DNA from: Alphaproteobacteria bacterium
Lineage (GTDB): Bacteria; Pseudomonadota; Alphaproteobacteria; RF32; CAG-239
NCBI GenBank assembly: GCA_017471705.1
Contig: JAFUSH010000029.1
Location: 1-56,474 of the forward strand
DNA length: 56,474 nucleotides
Reading direction: 5' to 3'
Below the pieces are notes generated by a model. It made no database searches, was not told where the DNA came from, and worked only from the letters and a program-made list of their open reading frames with translations. Position numbers and translations under genes: made by a program. Positions within the stretch are counted from its first letter, which is position 1. The number at the start of each line of letters is the position of its first letter. This document shows, in pieces, positions 25,367-34,270 of this stretch.

Positions 25367-26140
25367 TTATTTGATGTATGGAAGAGCATTAACCAAATCC
25401 TCTTCGGTATTTATGTCAGCGGGAGCTTCTTCAATAAGTTTAATATGATCAAGAAGCATAGCACGGATTTCCATACCGTTTTCCAAAGCTCGAAGCTGTT
25501 CCAAAGCTTCACGTTTTTCAAGCACTCCGGTCGGAAGCGATACCATTTTTTGCAGAGAGGCAGCTTTGAACACATAAATGCCTATATGATAATACAAATC
25601 CTGATTAGGACATTTTTCCGGATTACGGGTATATGGGGCGGTAGCACGCGTAAAATACAAACAACGCCCTTCTTTTTCCCCCTCTTTCAATCCCATTATT
25701 ATTTTAACCACATTCGGATTATTTTTATCTTCTTCCGATTTAATAAGCATTCCGCAGGTAGCAATATCACACCCTGTGCGCTGCACCATTTCTATTAAAG
25801 GCGTTGTTACTTTAGGATCTACATTAACATTATCACCTTGAAAATCTACCACGATATCATACTTGGAACCGTCAGGATCCAAAATTTTCAAAGCAGCGGC
25901 AATTCTGTCGGTACCGCTCGGCAAATTAGGATCGGTTAAAATAGCAGTTGCGCCGAATTTGTTACATTCATCGACAATTGACTGATCTCCGGCCGCAATA
26001 GCAATATCGGTATCAAGCGAATTTTTAACATTTTCATAAACCCGTTGCACCAACGTTTTACCGTTAATAACACGCAGCGGTTTATTCGGTAATCTGGTAG
26101 CGGCCAATCTGACCGGCATTAGTGTAATTACTCTGCTCAT
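25367..26140 (-). CDS. kdsB: CMP-KDO synthetase (3-deoxy-manno-octulosonate cytidylyltransferase)
   Basis: Activates KDO with CTP for lipopolysaccharide inner-core synthesis. The 257 residues show the nucleotidyltransferase motif MPVRLAATRLPNKPL at the N-terminus, VVDFQGDNVNVDPKV with the metal-binding Asp, FTRATAPY, and a YYHIGIYVFKAASLQKM region as in KdsB. It follows the HIT gene with no gap and ends at the palindrome of the repeat array. It implies a KDO-containing LPS, consistent with lptG in this window. Confidence 0.88.
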   Translation of the reverse strand: MSRVITLMPVRLAATRLPNKPLRVINGKTLVQRVYENVKNSLDTDIAIAAGDQSIVDECNKFGATAILTDPNLPSGTDRIAAALKILDPDGSKYDIVVDFQGDNVNVDPKVTTPLIEMVQRTGCDIATCGMLIKSEEDKNNPNVVKIIMGLKEGEKEGRCLYFTRATAPYTRNPEKCPNQDLYYHIGIYVFKAASLQKMVSLPTGVLEKREALEQLRALENGMEIRAMLLDHIKLIEEAPADINTEEDLVNALPYIK

Positions 26141-26584
26141 TTAGTAGTCCTTTCTTATTATGCCATATTGCGGATTTTTCATTTCCGCGGTTATTTCTTG
26201 TTTAATCATTGCCATAATTTTAGCTTTTTCTTGCGGCTCATATTTTGCGCTTGCCGAATTCCAAACTGTTCCCGGCCAATCGGGATCACCTTTTTTACGG
26301 CAAACTATATGTACGTGAAGTTGCGGCGTCATATTTCCTATCATCGCCACATTATCTTGATCGCACGGAAAGAGCTTAAACATCACTTTTTCTGCTAACG
26401 CTATTTCCCGCATAAGCTGAAAACGCTCTTCCATAGTAAGGTTGCTCATATTCTTGATATTTTCTTTCATCGGTACCAAAAAAACCCACGGATAATATTT
26501 GTTATCTTCAAACAAAACACGGCAAAGTTTCAAATCAATAACATAATCTTTTGCCGCCAATCCGGATACCAATTCAAAAGCCAT
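26141..26584 (-). CDS. HIT-family protein
   Basis: The 147 residues form a histidine-triad hydrolase or transferase domain. The C-terminal motif QLHVHIVCRK is the H-x-H-x-H-type nucleotide-binding signature, with GNMTPQ ahead of it. The N-terminal LCRVLFEDNKYYPWVFLVPM matches the first strands of the fold. The following DPDWPGTVWN is common in alphaproteobacterial members. Substrates of this branch are nucleotide conjugates, unspecified here. It is one nucleotide from the HAD gene and adjacent to kdsB in a tight operon. Confidence 0.85.
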   Translation of the reverse strand: MAFELVSGLAAKDYVIDLKLCRVLFEDNKYYPWVFLVPMKENIKNMSNLTMEERFQLMREIALAEKVMFKLFPCDQDNVAMIGNMTPQLHVHIVCRKKGDPDWPGTVWNSASAKYEPQEKAKIMAMIKQEITAEMKNPQYGIIRKDY

Positions 26585-26585
26585 T

Positions 26586-27563
26586 TTATTTTCCCCCCAC
26601 GCTTTTTATTCGTATAATTCTGTTTACATCAATATTTTCATTTTTGCAAAGGCTTTCCACCGAATTGCCATTTAAAACTTCTTCATAAGTCACACCGGTT
26701 TCCACACATAATACAGGCGCAACGCCGGCTTTTACAGCACCTTTCACATCGGTACGCACTGTATCTCCAACCATACACGTACGGGATTTGTTTGTTTTTA
26801 TTCCTTTCTCTTCCAGAATAGCAAAGGTATAATCATATATGTTTTTATGCGGTTTACCAAATTCCAAAACCTCGGCTCCGCGTTTTCTGAACATTTCGGC
26901 AATCATACCGTTTCTCACTACAAATACCGCCTCAGATTCGGGTATCAACGGATGTCCTTCTTTAGCCGTAAAATCCGGATTCGCATTTAACACCGGTTTA
27001 TGCAATTCCACGGCTCTATCAACAATTTCCATAAAAGGCTCTGCGGTCAAGGTATCCCATATTCTTCCTTTGTTTTCACTATTTTTAACCAACCAATATT
27101 GCGATTGATACTGCGGATACTTTGCCACATCATTTTCGAACATAAACGGTACCCCGCAATAAACAAAATCGGCTTCTTCCAAATTATCGACCTGTCTATA
27201 TTTACTTTGAGCGAAAGCCTTATCGTGCGGCAGACCGATAACATAATATTTGAGCGGATTCGCGCACGATTTAAAATAAATGTCACCTTTGAGCAAATGA
27301 GAGCGTAACAAATCGCCTGAAGTCATAATATAGTTATAATCGCGCTTCGGCAGCAAACCGCGTTTTACATAACTTTTGATAATATCATCCTGTAACATCG
27401 TAGTGTTGGAAATTATCACCACATTTTTACCGGAACGCACTAATTCAGCCATTGTTTCGCGGCTGTTTTCATAAAATCCGTTGCCTTCCCAAAACACTCC
27501 GTAAGCATCAAACAAAAATAAGTCAAACTTATCTGCCAGTTCCATAAGTCCGTCGTAAATCAT
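26586..27563 (-). CDS. HAD-superfamily class IIA hydrolase (NagD-like)
   Basis: The 325 residues begin with the nucleophile motif FLFDAYGVFWEG (first Asp as nucleophile; the usual second Asp is replaced by Tyr). IISNTT forms motif II, a cap domain follows, and the C-terminal GDTVRTDVKGAVKAG is motif IV. It resembles the alphaproteobacterial TIGR01459-type phosphatases of unknown substrate. Loss of the second Asp may lower or change phosphatase activity. It overlaps the tilS 3' end by 4 nt. Confidence 0.82.
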   Translation of the reverse strand: MIYDGLMELADKFDLFLFDAYGVFWEGNGFYENSRETMAELVRSGKNVVIISNTTMLQDDIIKSYVKRGLLPKRDYNYIMTSGDLLRSHLLKGDIYFKSCANPLKYYVIGLPHDKAFAQSKYRQVDNLEEADFVYCGVPFMFENDVAKYPQYQSQYWLVKNSENKGRIWDTLTAEPFMEIVDRAVELHKPVLNANPDFTAKEGHPLIPESEAVFVVRNGMIAEMFRKRGAEVLEFGKPHKNIYDYTFAILEEKGIKTNKSRTCMVGDTVRTDVKGAVKAGVAPVLCVETGVTYEEVLNGNSVESLCKNENIDVNRIIRIKSVGGK

Positions 27564-28621
27564 CTTTCCTCCTTTATTTTCAACAAAGCAAGCCTTGCTT
27601 TATGCGGAATTTTCACATTTTTATATTGGGGATTTTGCTCTGCAAATTTTTTCCATTCCAAACGAGATGATTTTCGTTTGGAACACATTTCCGGCACAAT
27701 CCAAACCTTACCGTATGCCGTAAAAATTTCTTTTCCGCCCAATGTCAGACCGCTGAACGGTAAAACATTAAGCGCTTTTATAGCCATCATTATACTATCG
27801 GCACGCGGAATATATTGTTTCTGACAAAGTTTTGCCAATACCCTGAATTTTATTTCCGAATGCCATTTCAGATAATCTGCATATAAAATACCAAAAACAT
27901 CTGTTCCGTATTGTTTAATCTCTCGCCCGAACAATGCGTCCACATAACTTTCTATAAAATCATCAGCGCTTTGCAAATTGGTTGTGGCTTCATCGATACG
28001 TTCAAGCGTTATACCGGTATTTTCAGCAATCATCGGCAAAAATTTACGAATTTTATTGCGCAAATATTTTGTATTTTGATTAGATTCGTCCTCTATCCAC
28101 TCAATATTTTTATTCCGCAGATAATCTTTTAAAACCTTCGGATTGGTTTTTAATAACGGACGTAATATTTTCAGATTTTCATAATTGCTGACTTCGCGCA
28201 TAGAGCAAAGTCCGGACAAACCGCTTCCGCGCTGCAATCTCATAAAAAAAGTTTCCGCCTGATCTCTTAAGTGGTGAGCAACCAGCAATACTCCTACATT
28301 ATGTTTATCACACCAATCTTTAATAAGGGAATATCGCGCTGAACGTGCAGCTTCTTCAATACCGGAATCCGGTTTTTCACCCTGCCAAATCAAAATATGG
28401 TGTTCTATATTAAATTTTTGCATAATTTGTGCGACATATTCGGCTTCTTTAGAAGCACTGGGTCGTAAACCGTGATTAACTGTCAGCGCAATAATTTTAT
28501 AACCGTATAAAACCAACTGTTCTTGCGCCTGCAAAGCCAACGCCAAAGAGTCGGCGCCACCGGAAACAGCCACCGCCAAAACCTTATCTCTGATATGATG
28601 TTTAATCAAAAAATTTTGCAA
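27560..28621 (-). CDS. tilS: tRNA(Ile)-lysidine synthase
   Basis: Converts the wobble cytidine of tRNA-Ile(CAU) to lysidine with ATP, which is essential for reading AUA codons. The N-terminal PP-loop reads AVSGGADSLALA. VNHGLRPSASKEA, VAHHLRDQAETFFMRLQRGSGLSGL and ENTKYLRNKIRKFL-like segments follow as in the family. The 353 residues lack most of the long C-terminal domains of E. coli TilS, which is common in alphaproteobacteria. It sits directly behind cpoB (no gap). Confidence 0.92.
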   Translation of the reverse strand: MQNFLIKHHIRDKVLAVAVSGGADSLALALQAQEQLVLYGYKIIALTVNHGLRPSASKEAEYVAQIMQKFNIEHHILIWQGEKPDSGIEEAARSARYSLIKDWCDKHNVGVLLVAHHLRDQAETFFMRLQRGSGLSGLCSMREVSNYENLKILRPLLKTNPKVLKDYLRNKNIEWIEDESNQNTKYLRNKIRKFLPMIAENTGITLERIDEATTNLQSADDFIESYVDALFGREIKQYGTDVFGILYADYLKWHSEIKFRVLAKLCQKQYIPRADSIMMAIKALNVLPFSGLTLGGKEIFTAYGKVWIVPEMCSKRKSSRLEWKKFAEQNPQYKNVKIPHKARLALLKIKEER

Positions 28622-29431
28622 TTATTTACATCCGAGTTTTTGCGCTTCCGATTTAACTTTTTTGCTCAGTTCGGCATTGGCTTTCGGAAATTCTTCCGCA
28701 AAACTCATAAATACCACACAAGCACCTTTATTATTATGCTGATTTTCCAGAGTAACACCCAATTTATACAGACAATCGGCACCTTTGTTACCGTTTTTGT
28801 ATTTTTCGTAGCCGTTTTTAAATGCCCATTTTGCTTTATTAAAATCACCTTGCTTAGTATACACTTCACCCAACCAATATTGAGAATTACTTGCCAAAGC
28901 GTGTGACGGAAACTGTTTTATGATATCCTCAAAACCCAATTCTGCTTCGTCATAAAGGGCATTGTTATATGCCTGCATAGCGTTGGCATACATATCTTCC
29001 GGCTTATTACCGTTAATCACTCCGGAACCGACAGAAGATGCCGCACTTTCATTAGTTTCAGATACCGAAGGCAGAGCGCTCGGAACTTCAATACCTGATT
29101 TACGACTTTCCAGAACTTTCAGGCGAACATCGGTTTTTTGATTAAACTTATCCAAATTATCATTATATTGCTTTATTTTCTTTTCAAGTTCATCCATACG
29201 CTCGCTGATTCTATGTAAGGTCGCACCATACTCATCAATTTTATCACGCATTTGTGCATTACCGGAATTTTCTGTACCGGCTGGTCTTTCATCAATACTG
29301 TACAATTTTTGATGAAGCTGCTGCACCTCTTTACGAAGTTCATCAATATCCTGTTGCCAATCCGCGGCACAAAGCGGATATACCGTAAACAGCACTCCCA
29401 TAAACAAACCGCTCAACCATATTTTATTCAT
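28622..29431 (-). CDS. cpoB: Tol-Pal system protein CpoB/YbgF
   Basis: Periplasmic coordinator of peptidoglycan synthesis with outer-membrane constriction. It has a signal peptide (to about residue 22), then a coiled coil (DIDELRKEVQQLHQKL and later RMDELEKKIKQYNDNLDKF), a Ser-rich linker, and a C-terminal TPR domain with tetratricopeptide signatures (ALYDEAELGFEDIIKQFP, YWLGEVYTKQGDFNKAKWAF). The 269 residues are typical. It lies downstream of pal and of a shorter paralogue; tolQRAB are not in the window. Confidence 0.9.
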   Translation of the reverse strand: MNKIWLSGLFMGVLFTVYPLCAADWQQDIDELRKEVQQLHQKLYSIDERPAGTENSGNAQMRDKIDEYGATLHRISERMDELEKKIKQYNDNLDKFNQKTDVRLKVLESRKSGIEVPSALPSVSETNESAASSVGSGVINGNKPEDMYANAMQAYNNALYDEAELGFEDIIKQFPSHALASNSQYWLGEVYTKQGDFNKAKWAFKNGYEKYKNGNKGADCLYKLGVTLENQHNNKGACVVFMSFAEEFPKANAELSKKVKSEAQKLGCK

Positions 29432-29443
29432 AACTTTCCCCCT

Positions 29444-29923
29444 TTAATCATCAAACTGCGTATAATTATAATCGTATTCCTCAATCGGCGCCAAGTCGCC
29501 GCCCTGAATTTCATCTCCGACCACGGTTCTGGCGGCTTCATTTGCCACCGGAGCATCAAAAATTGTCGGAATATTCGGAACCGGCGCACTTAATTCTGCC
29601 GGAATTTGTTTACCTTCAAGCATTTTAATTCTGATTTCTATATCCCTATTAATCTTATCAAAATTCACCGCACCTTCATCTATTTGATGACTTAAATCGT
29701 CCAATCGGATGTTCAATTCTCTGATAGACTCACCGCGTTTACCGGATTGTACCTGCAAATCGTTTGTTTCAGCGGAGATACCGGAATCAAATTTTGTTTT
29801 CACCCGTCTCTTCAACACATCAACATCTTCGCGTAAATCAGCCACATTCTGCTGCCAATCGGCGGCTTGTATCCTCCCGATTATGCAGCAAACAAGCACC
29901 ACGCTCAATATCGCAATTCTCAT
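29444..29923 (-). CDS. CpoB-like coiled-coil protein without TPR domain
   Basis: The 159-residue product resembles the N-terminal third of the adjacent cpoB. After a signal peptide the mature start ADWQQNVADLREDVD parallels ADWQQDIDELRKEV of CpoB. A coiled coil with ELNIRLDDLSHQIDEG follows, and a segment ending in VKMLEGK-like residues. It then ends in an acidic tail (EEYDYNYTQFDD) instead of TPRs. The ATG at 29923 has GAGG 6 nt ahead and begins the signal peptide. A terminator separates it from pal, and a separate promoter is visible. Probably an old tandem duplication that lost the TPRs; it may form mixed trimers with CpoB. Confidence 0.7.
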   Translation of the reverse strand: MRIAILSVVLVCCIIGRIQAADWQQNVADLREDVDVLKRRVKTKFDSGISAETNDLQVQSGKRGESIRELNIRLDDLSHQIDEGAVNFDKINRDIEIRIKMLEGKQIPAELSAPVPNIPTIFDAPVANEAARTVVGDEIQGGDLAPIEEYDYNYTQFDD

Positions 29924-29953
29924 TTTATCCTCACTAATTTCCACATTGCTATA

Positions 29954-29982
29954 TCTATAAAATATTTTTCCGCTAAAAACAA
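29954..29982 (-). promoter_or_regulatory. Promoter of the cpoB-paralogue operon
   Basis: On the minus strand TTGTTT (29977-29982) and TATAGA (29954-29959) with 17-bp spacing, just after the pal terminator. Confidence 0.5.
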
Positions 29983-29990
29983 GTGCAAAC

Positions 29991-30024
29991 AAAAAAGACG
30001 CAACCTTATAAGCTGCGTCTTTTT
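29991..30024. terminator. Intrinsic terminator of pal
   Basis: AAAAAGACGCA and TGCGTCTTTTT arms, 20 nt after the pal stop; symmetrical, so effective on both strands. Confidence 0.88.
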
Positions 30025-30044
30025 AATTACCTTATACCGTAATA

Positions 30045-30509
30045 TTATTCAGCTGAGCTGACAACTGTAACGGCACGACGGTTTTGAGCCCACGCTGCTT
30101 CGTTGCTTCCGAGAACAGCAGGTCTTTCTTTACCGTAAGAAATTGTAGAAATTCTGTTTTCTGCGATACCTTGAGATACCAAGTATTGTTTAACAGCATT
30201 GGCACGGCGTTCACCTAAAGCCAAGTTGTATTCACGTGTACCGCGTTCATCGCAATAACCTTGAACGATAACGTTTACATCATCGTGGCTCTTCAACCAA
30301 GCAACTTGAGTATCCAAAGCAGCAACAGCTTCTGCAGACAAAGCAGAACTATCAAATGCGAAGAATACGGTATCGGTTGAATTTTCAGCAAAGTCACGAG
30401 CTAATCTGGATTCGCAGTCAATACCGCTGAACAGACCGCCATCTGCTCCGAAAAGAGAGCAGCCGGACAAAGCTACCAAAGCTACGAATAAACTTAAAAG
30501 TTTTTTCAT
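30045..30509 (-). CDS. pal: Peptidoglycan-associated lipoprotein Pal
   Basis: Outer-membrane lipoprotein linking the envelope to peptidoglycan in the Tol-Pal system. The signal peptide ends in lipobox ALSGC (Cys17), and the OmpA-like domain carries VFFAFDSSAL and NVIVQGYCDERGTREYNLALGERRA, including the Asp and Arg that bind diaminopimelate. The 154 residues fit. A strong terminator follows directly, so it is a single-gene unit or the end of one. The 174 nt upstream (30510-30683) hold no gene and no clear promoter beyond AT-rich DNA. Confidence 0.94.
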   Translation of the reverse strand: MKKLLSLFVALVALSGCSLFGADGGLFSGIDCESRLARDFAENSTDTVFFAFDSSALSAEAVAALDTQVAWLKSHDDVNVIVQGYCDERGTREYNLALGERRANAVKQYLVSQGIAENRISTISYGKERPAVLGSNEAAWAQNRRAVTVVSSAE

Positions 30510-30683
30510 TTTATTTTCTCCATATGGTTTTTTTTACATTTTTATTATTTGTATCAACTAATACACTGTTAACTTAAGTAATATTAGTAAATTTTTCAAT
30601 AACAAAAATAAAAAAAATAGCAATAAAGTTAAAATCTGTGCATTATTTTTATAAATTTTAGTTCTATACGGTAAAACAAACGG

Positions 30684-32444
30684 TTATTTTTTTACCTTAT
30701 ATGCGGCATCTACTATACTTTTTTGTTTTTCCAAATCAAAATCAGCGCGAACATTGAGCTGCGGAGCCACTGCCGATATAATATTTTTGGAAATCGGCAC
30801 CGCATTCCATCCCGCTGTGGTATAACCGTAAGTTTCTTTGCTTGCTTTCGGATCATCCATCACCACAATCAAAGCATATTTAGGATCTTTTTCCGGAAAT
30901 GCCGAAATAAAGGTTGATATACTTTTTTTATGATTATAGCGTCCGTTTTCCAGTTTATCAGCGGTTCCGGTCTTTCCGATTACCTGATAACCATCTACAT
31001 TTGCGCGCTTACCGGTTCCGCGTACCACTACCGCACGCAAAAGTGAACGCATCGACTCGGAAGTTTGTTCGGACACAACTCTCTTTGATTTATGTTTTGA
31101 ATCTTCCAATAATGTCGGTTGACGGTACAGTCCTCCGTTTACAACTGCCGAAAATGCCGAAATTATATGTAAAGGTGTAGAGGAAATGCCGTACCCGTAG
31201 CTGATGGTAACCATTGAAACCTCTCCCCAGCGTTTTTCACTTAAAAATTGCGGTTTGGCTATTTCCGGCAATTCAAATTCTTCCAATGCTTTATCCATAT
31301 TTATACTTTGCAAAAATTTGCGCTGAAACTTTTTGCCTACCAAAGAAATTTCCAAAGAAGAACCGATATTAGAAGATTCCACTAAAATGTCTTCCGGTGT
31401 CAAACGCCCGTGCGAACCGTGAGGATCGGTAACCCGCAAGCGCCCGTAATGCACGGGATGCGATGTATCAAACCTGTCGGTAACTTTTACCTTTCCGCTT
31501 TCCAAACTCAAAGCCGTATTAAATACTTTAAATACCGAACCCGCTTCATAAATACCTTTAGTGGCAAAATTAAACATCGGTCTTTCGGCTACTTTAATAT
31601 TTTCGTTAGGATCATAATCCGGAACCGATATTAATGCCACCACTTGTCCGTTTTTAACATTCATCAAAATAGCGGCGGCTCCTTCGGCGTTAAATTGCTT
31701 TACACCGGCAATAAGCTCATCTCTTATTTTATTCTGAATCCCCAAATCAACCGTCAGATGCAAAGGCTTTGTCGAAGTAGTAAGACGCTCATTCATATAT
31801 TTTTCCAATCCGGATATGCCTTCATTATCCACATTGGTTTTACCCAAAACGTGAGCAAACAGATTTTTGTGCGGATATATACGAGTTTCACAATTTTCAA
31901 ACTCCAACCCCGGAATACCCAAATTATTAACCTGCATTTGCTGTGCCGGCGAAAGATTGCGTTTTAAATAAACAAAAGCTCCGCGGCGGCTTAACTTACT
32001 TTCAAACACTTCATACGGAACATCAGGAAACACATAATTCAGTTTTTCGGCAACATCTTGCGGATTTTTCACCTTTTTGGTATTGGCATACAAGTTAACC
32101 GTAGGCAAGGATGTTGCTATAATTTCGCCGTTACGATCCAATATATCTGCTCTTTTTACCGGATTTTTAAAACGGAAAACATCAGCATCCGCCGATTCGG
32201 AAATTGCCGTATCTATATTGATACCGTTACCCAAACAAACATAACTGACTCTGACACCCAATATCAAATACGCAAGCACAAAACATACCAAGGCCACAAT
32301 CGTGCGGCTGCGGCAAGTCATTACATTATCGCTTTCTGTGGTATAACTTTTTGAAGAGATAGTACCGCGAGCAATCTTAATCTCCTGCCCCGGCAGATAG
32401 AAATTTTCATTGTTACGCTTGGAAAAATTAACGTTAAAACCCAT
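30684..32444 (-). CDS. ftsI: Septal penicillin-binding protein (PBP3/FtsI)
   Basis: Transpeptidase that crosslinks septal peptidoglycan. It has a cytoplasmic N-tail and one membrane helix (about 46-66), then the PBP-dimer domain (KRADILDRNGEIIATSLP). The transpeptidase domain has SxxK in AGSVFKVF, SSN in VESSNIGS, and KTG in VIGKTGTADK. The 586 residues are normal. It follows ftsL by 1 nt in the mraZ-rsmH-ftsL-ftsI set. The usual murE-murF-mraY genes do not follow, so the division cluster is cut short here. Confidence 0.93.
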   Translation of the reverse strand: MGFNVNFSKRNNENFYLPGQEIKIARGTISSKSYTTESDNVMTCRSRTIVALVCFVLAYLILGVRVSYVCLGNGINIDTAISESADADVFRFKNPVKRADILDRNGEIIATSLPTVNLYANTKKVKNPQDVAEKLNYVFPDVPYEVFESKLSRRGAFVYLKRNLSPAQQMQVNNLGIPGLEFENCETRIYPHKNLFAHVLGKTNVDNEGISGLEKYMNERLTTSTKPLHLTVDLGIQNKIRDELIAGVKQFNAEGAAAILMNVKNGQVVALISVPDYDPNENIKVAERPMFNFATKGIYEAGSVFKVFNTALSLESGKVKVTDRFDTSHPVHYGRLRVTDPHGSHGRLTPEDILVESSNIGSSLEISLVGKKFQRKFLQSINMDKALEEFELPEIAKPQFLSEKRWGEVSMVTISYGYGISSTPLHIISAFSAVVNGGLYRQPTLLEDSKHKSKRVVSEQTSESMRSLLRAVVVRGTGKRANVDGYQVIGKTGTADKLENGRYNHKKSISTFISAFPEKDPKYALIVVMDDPKASKETYGYTTAGWNAVPISKNIISAVAPQLNVRADFDLEKQKSIVDAAYKVKK

Positions 32445-32445
32445 C

Positions 32446-32814
32446 TTAATTCTTCTTAACTTCTGCTTTTACAAGTGTTGTCAATCCTTTTTTATCCGAG
32501 CGCATCAAAACAGGCGCGCTCTCATCTTCGTAGTTGAAGTGTAACGCAGAATAGTTAATAATTTGTTCAGGTTTTGCATTTTCTAAAGATAATTGTTCGT
32601 AGGCAAGTTTACGCAATCTGTCCGGTGTATTAAAATGACTCCATTCAGCTTTCAGAACGTGAATTTGGGCTATATCACTCTGAATATTTGAGTTGATTGT
32701 TGCCAGCTTACGTTCCAACACCTGCACTCTGTTTTTGAGTACCGATGAACCTAAAGCCACCATAAGAGTAAGTGTAAACCATAAACCAAACATCGTCATT
32801 TTAAACTTACCCAT
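32446..32814 (-). CDS. ftsL: Cell division protein FtsL
   Basis: A 122-residue bitopic protein with a short cytoplasmic tail, a membrane helix (about 7-24) and a periplasmic coiled coil (SVLKNRVQVLERKLATINSNIQSDIAQIHVLKAEW). The conserved LRKLAYEQLSLENAKPEQI segment resembles alphaproteobacterial FtsL. Sequence identity in this family is low; the call rests on size, topology and position between rsmH and ftsI. It bridges FtsB/FtsQ to the septal synthase FtsWI. Confidence 0.85.
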   Translation of the reverse strand: MGKFKMTMFGLWFTLTLMVALGSSVLKNRVQVLERKLATINSNIQSDIAQIHVLKAEWSHFNTPDRLRKLAYEQLSLENAKPEQIINYSALHFNYEDESAPVLMRSDKKGLTTLVKAEVKKN

Positions 32815-32820
32815 CTTCAG

Positions 32821-33735
32821 TTATCTCCTCACCGCATATCTCAATTTAGCTGATCTGGCCCGCGGGTTATTATGGCACTCGTCAGCTGTCGGCACAATTG
32901 CCTTGGATACCTCGCAAAATAAGCTGTTATCCTCTACCAACTCCGGCGCATACTTAGAAATTCTTACCTTTTTGCCGCCGTTTTCTTTCATAAAATTCTT
33001 AACGATACGATCTTCCAACGAATGAAAATCTACCACCACCAACCTGCCGTCTTTGAGCAAACCGTTTGCCGCACCTTTCAAGCCTCTTTCCAACTCACCC
33101 AATTCATCATTTACGGCGATTCGCAAAGCCTGAAACGTACGCGTTGCCGGATCTGTTTCGCCGTATTTGCGATGCAATACGGTGTAAATAATATCGGCCA
33201 GCTCGGTTGTAGTTTCGATTCTTTTCTTACGGCGATATTCAACAATCTTTTGCGCTATCTGGCGTGATTTACGCTCTTCACCGTAATTAAAAATCATATC
33301 TGCCAACTCTTTTTCCGCCAGCGAATTAACAATATCCTTGGCACTCATTCCTTCACAAGACATCCGCATATCCAAATCAGCCTCTTTAGCAAAAGAAAAA
33401 CCTCTGTTTGCTTCATCAAGCTGCATTGAAGAAACGCCTATATCAAACACCGCTCCATTTATTTTTTCAGGTACCAAATCGGCAAAATCACCGAATTTAC
33501 CGGCTCTGAATTCAAAACGGTCACCATACATATTTTTTAATTCATTGGCTCTGATAACCACATTCGGATCTCTATCCAACGCAATTACCTTGCAAGGAGC
33601 CTTATCTAAAATAGCAGCACTGTACCCGCCGTTGCCGAAAGTCGCATCAACATAAATCTCACCATTTTGCGGATTTAGGTATTGCAAAACCTCTTTTAAC
33701 ATAACAGGTATGTGTTTTACTTTTACAGATGCCAT
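32821..33735 (-). CDS. rsmH: 16S rRNA (cytosine1402-N4)-methyltransferase
   Basis: Methylates N4 of C1402 in 16S rRNA using SAM. The 304 residues show the opening HIPVMLKEVLQYL, the SAM-binding motif YVDATFGNGGYSAAIL, ALDRDP, FDIGVSSMQLDEANRGFSF, and LVVVDFHSLEDRIVKNFM. These are signature sequences of RsmH (MraW). Its start overlaps the mraZ stop as TAATG, as expected in the mra operon. Confidence 0.95.
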   Translation of the reverse strand: MASVKVKHIPVMLKEVLQYLNPQNGEIYVDATFGNGGYSAAILDKAPCKVIALDRDPNVVIRANELKNMYGDRFEFRAGKFGDFADLVPEKINGAVFDIGVSSMQLDEANRGFSFAKEADLDMRMSCEGMSAKDIVNSLAEKELADMIFNYGEERKSRQIAQKIVEYRRKKRIETTTELADIIYTVLHRKYGETDPATRTFQALRIAVNDELGELERGLKGAANGLLKDGRLVVVDFHSLEDRIVKNFMKENGGKKVRISKYAPELVEDNSLFCEVSKAIVPTADECHNNPRARSAKLRYAVRR

Positions 33736-34202
33736 TACTTTTCATCCTTGTTTACCTTCAAAACCGGACGATTTTTCATAACCTCGGCTCTGATACGAGC
33801 CTCTTCCTTAGCCCAATTTTGCGGATTCCAAATCTGAAACTTCCGTCCCTTACCGACAAACACTGCCGTATCGCTTATACCGGCGTGTTTTAAGAGTTTT
33901 TCACTCAACATAATCCGTCCGGTGCTGTCAAACGTAAAACGTCTGGCATCTCCAAAAATCAGATTCGTCAAATTATCCTGAGTTTCCGAAAAAAAGTCGG
34001 TAGCATCTTCAATAACATTTGCCAATTTATCCAATGTCTCTTCCAAACACCCTTCAATACAAGGTGCAGAAAGGCTCCTGTAACACACAATTTCCGTTGA
34101 TAATTCTTTAACTATTGCTCGGTAATCTGCCGGCAGGGAAACGCGACCTTTCGCGTCTACCTTATTGATGACCGTATCCATAAAAAGGAAAACTTTTCTC
34201 AT
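33735..34202 (-). CDS. mraZ: Transcriptional regulator MraZ
   Basis: Regulator of the division and cell-wall cluster with two SpoVT/AbrB-like half-domains. The first contains NKVDAKGRVSLPADYRAIV. The second contains FTFDSTGRIMLSEKLLKHAGI, including the D-x-x-G-R motif of each half. The 155 residues are slightly longer than usual because of a short N-terminal extension. The ATG at 34202 follows AAGGTG. It is first in the operon; a promoter overlapped by MraZ-type repeats lies 30-70 nt upstream. Confidence 0.93.
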   Translation of the reverse strand: MRKVFLFMDTVINKVDAKGRVSLPADYRAIVKELSTEIVCYRSLSAPCIEGCLEETLDKLANVIEDATDFFSETQDNLTNLIFGDARRFTFDSTGRIMLSEKLLKHAGISDTAVFVGKGRKFQIWNPQNWAKEEARIRAEVMKNRPVLKVNKDEK

Positions 34203-34235
34203 CGCTGCACCTTTTGATAATTACCTCATATCAAA

Positions 34236-34270
34236 TGGTATAACATGGTAAATTATGGGATTCAATGGGA
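34236..34270 (-). promoter_or_regulatory. mra promoter with four MraZ-type operator repeats
   Basis: On the plus strand TGGTA, TGGTA, TGGGA and TGGGA occur with an exact 10-bp period (5-bp spacers) at 34236, 34246, 34256 and 34266. MraZ is known to bind TGGG direct repeats of this spacing, so autoregulation is likely. On the minus strand a candidate promoter TTGAAT (34260-34265) and TTATAC (34238-34243), 16 bp apart, lies within the same repeats. Confidence 0.75.
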
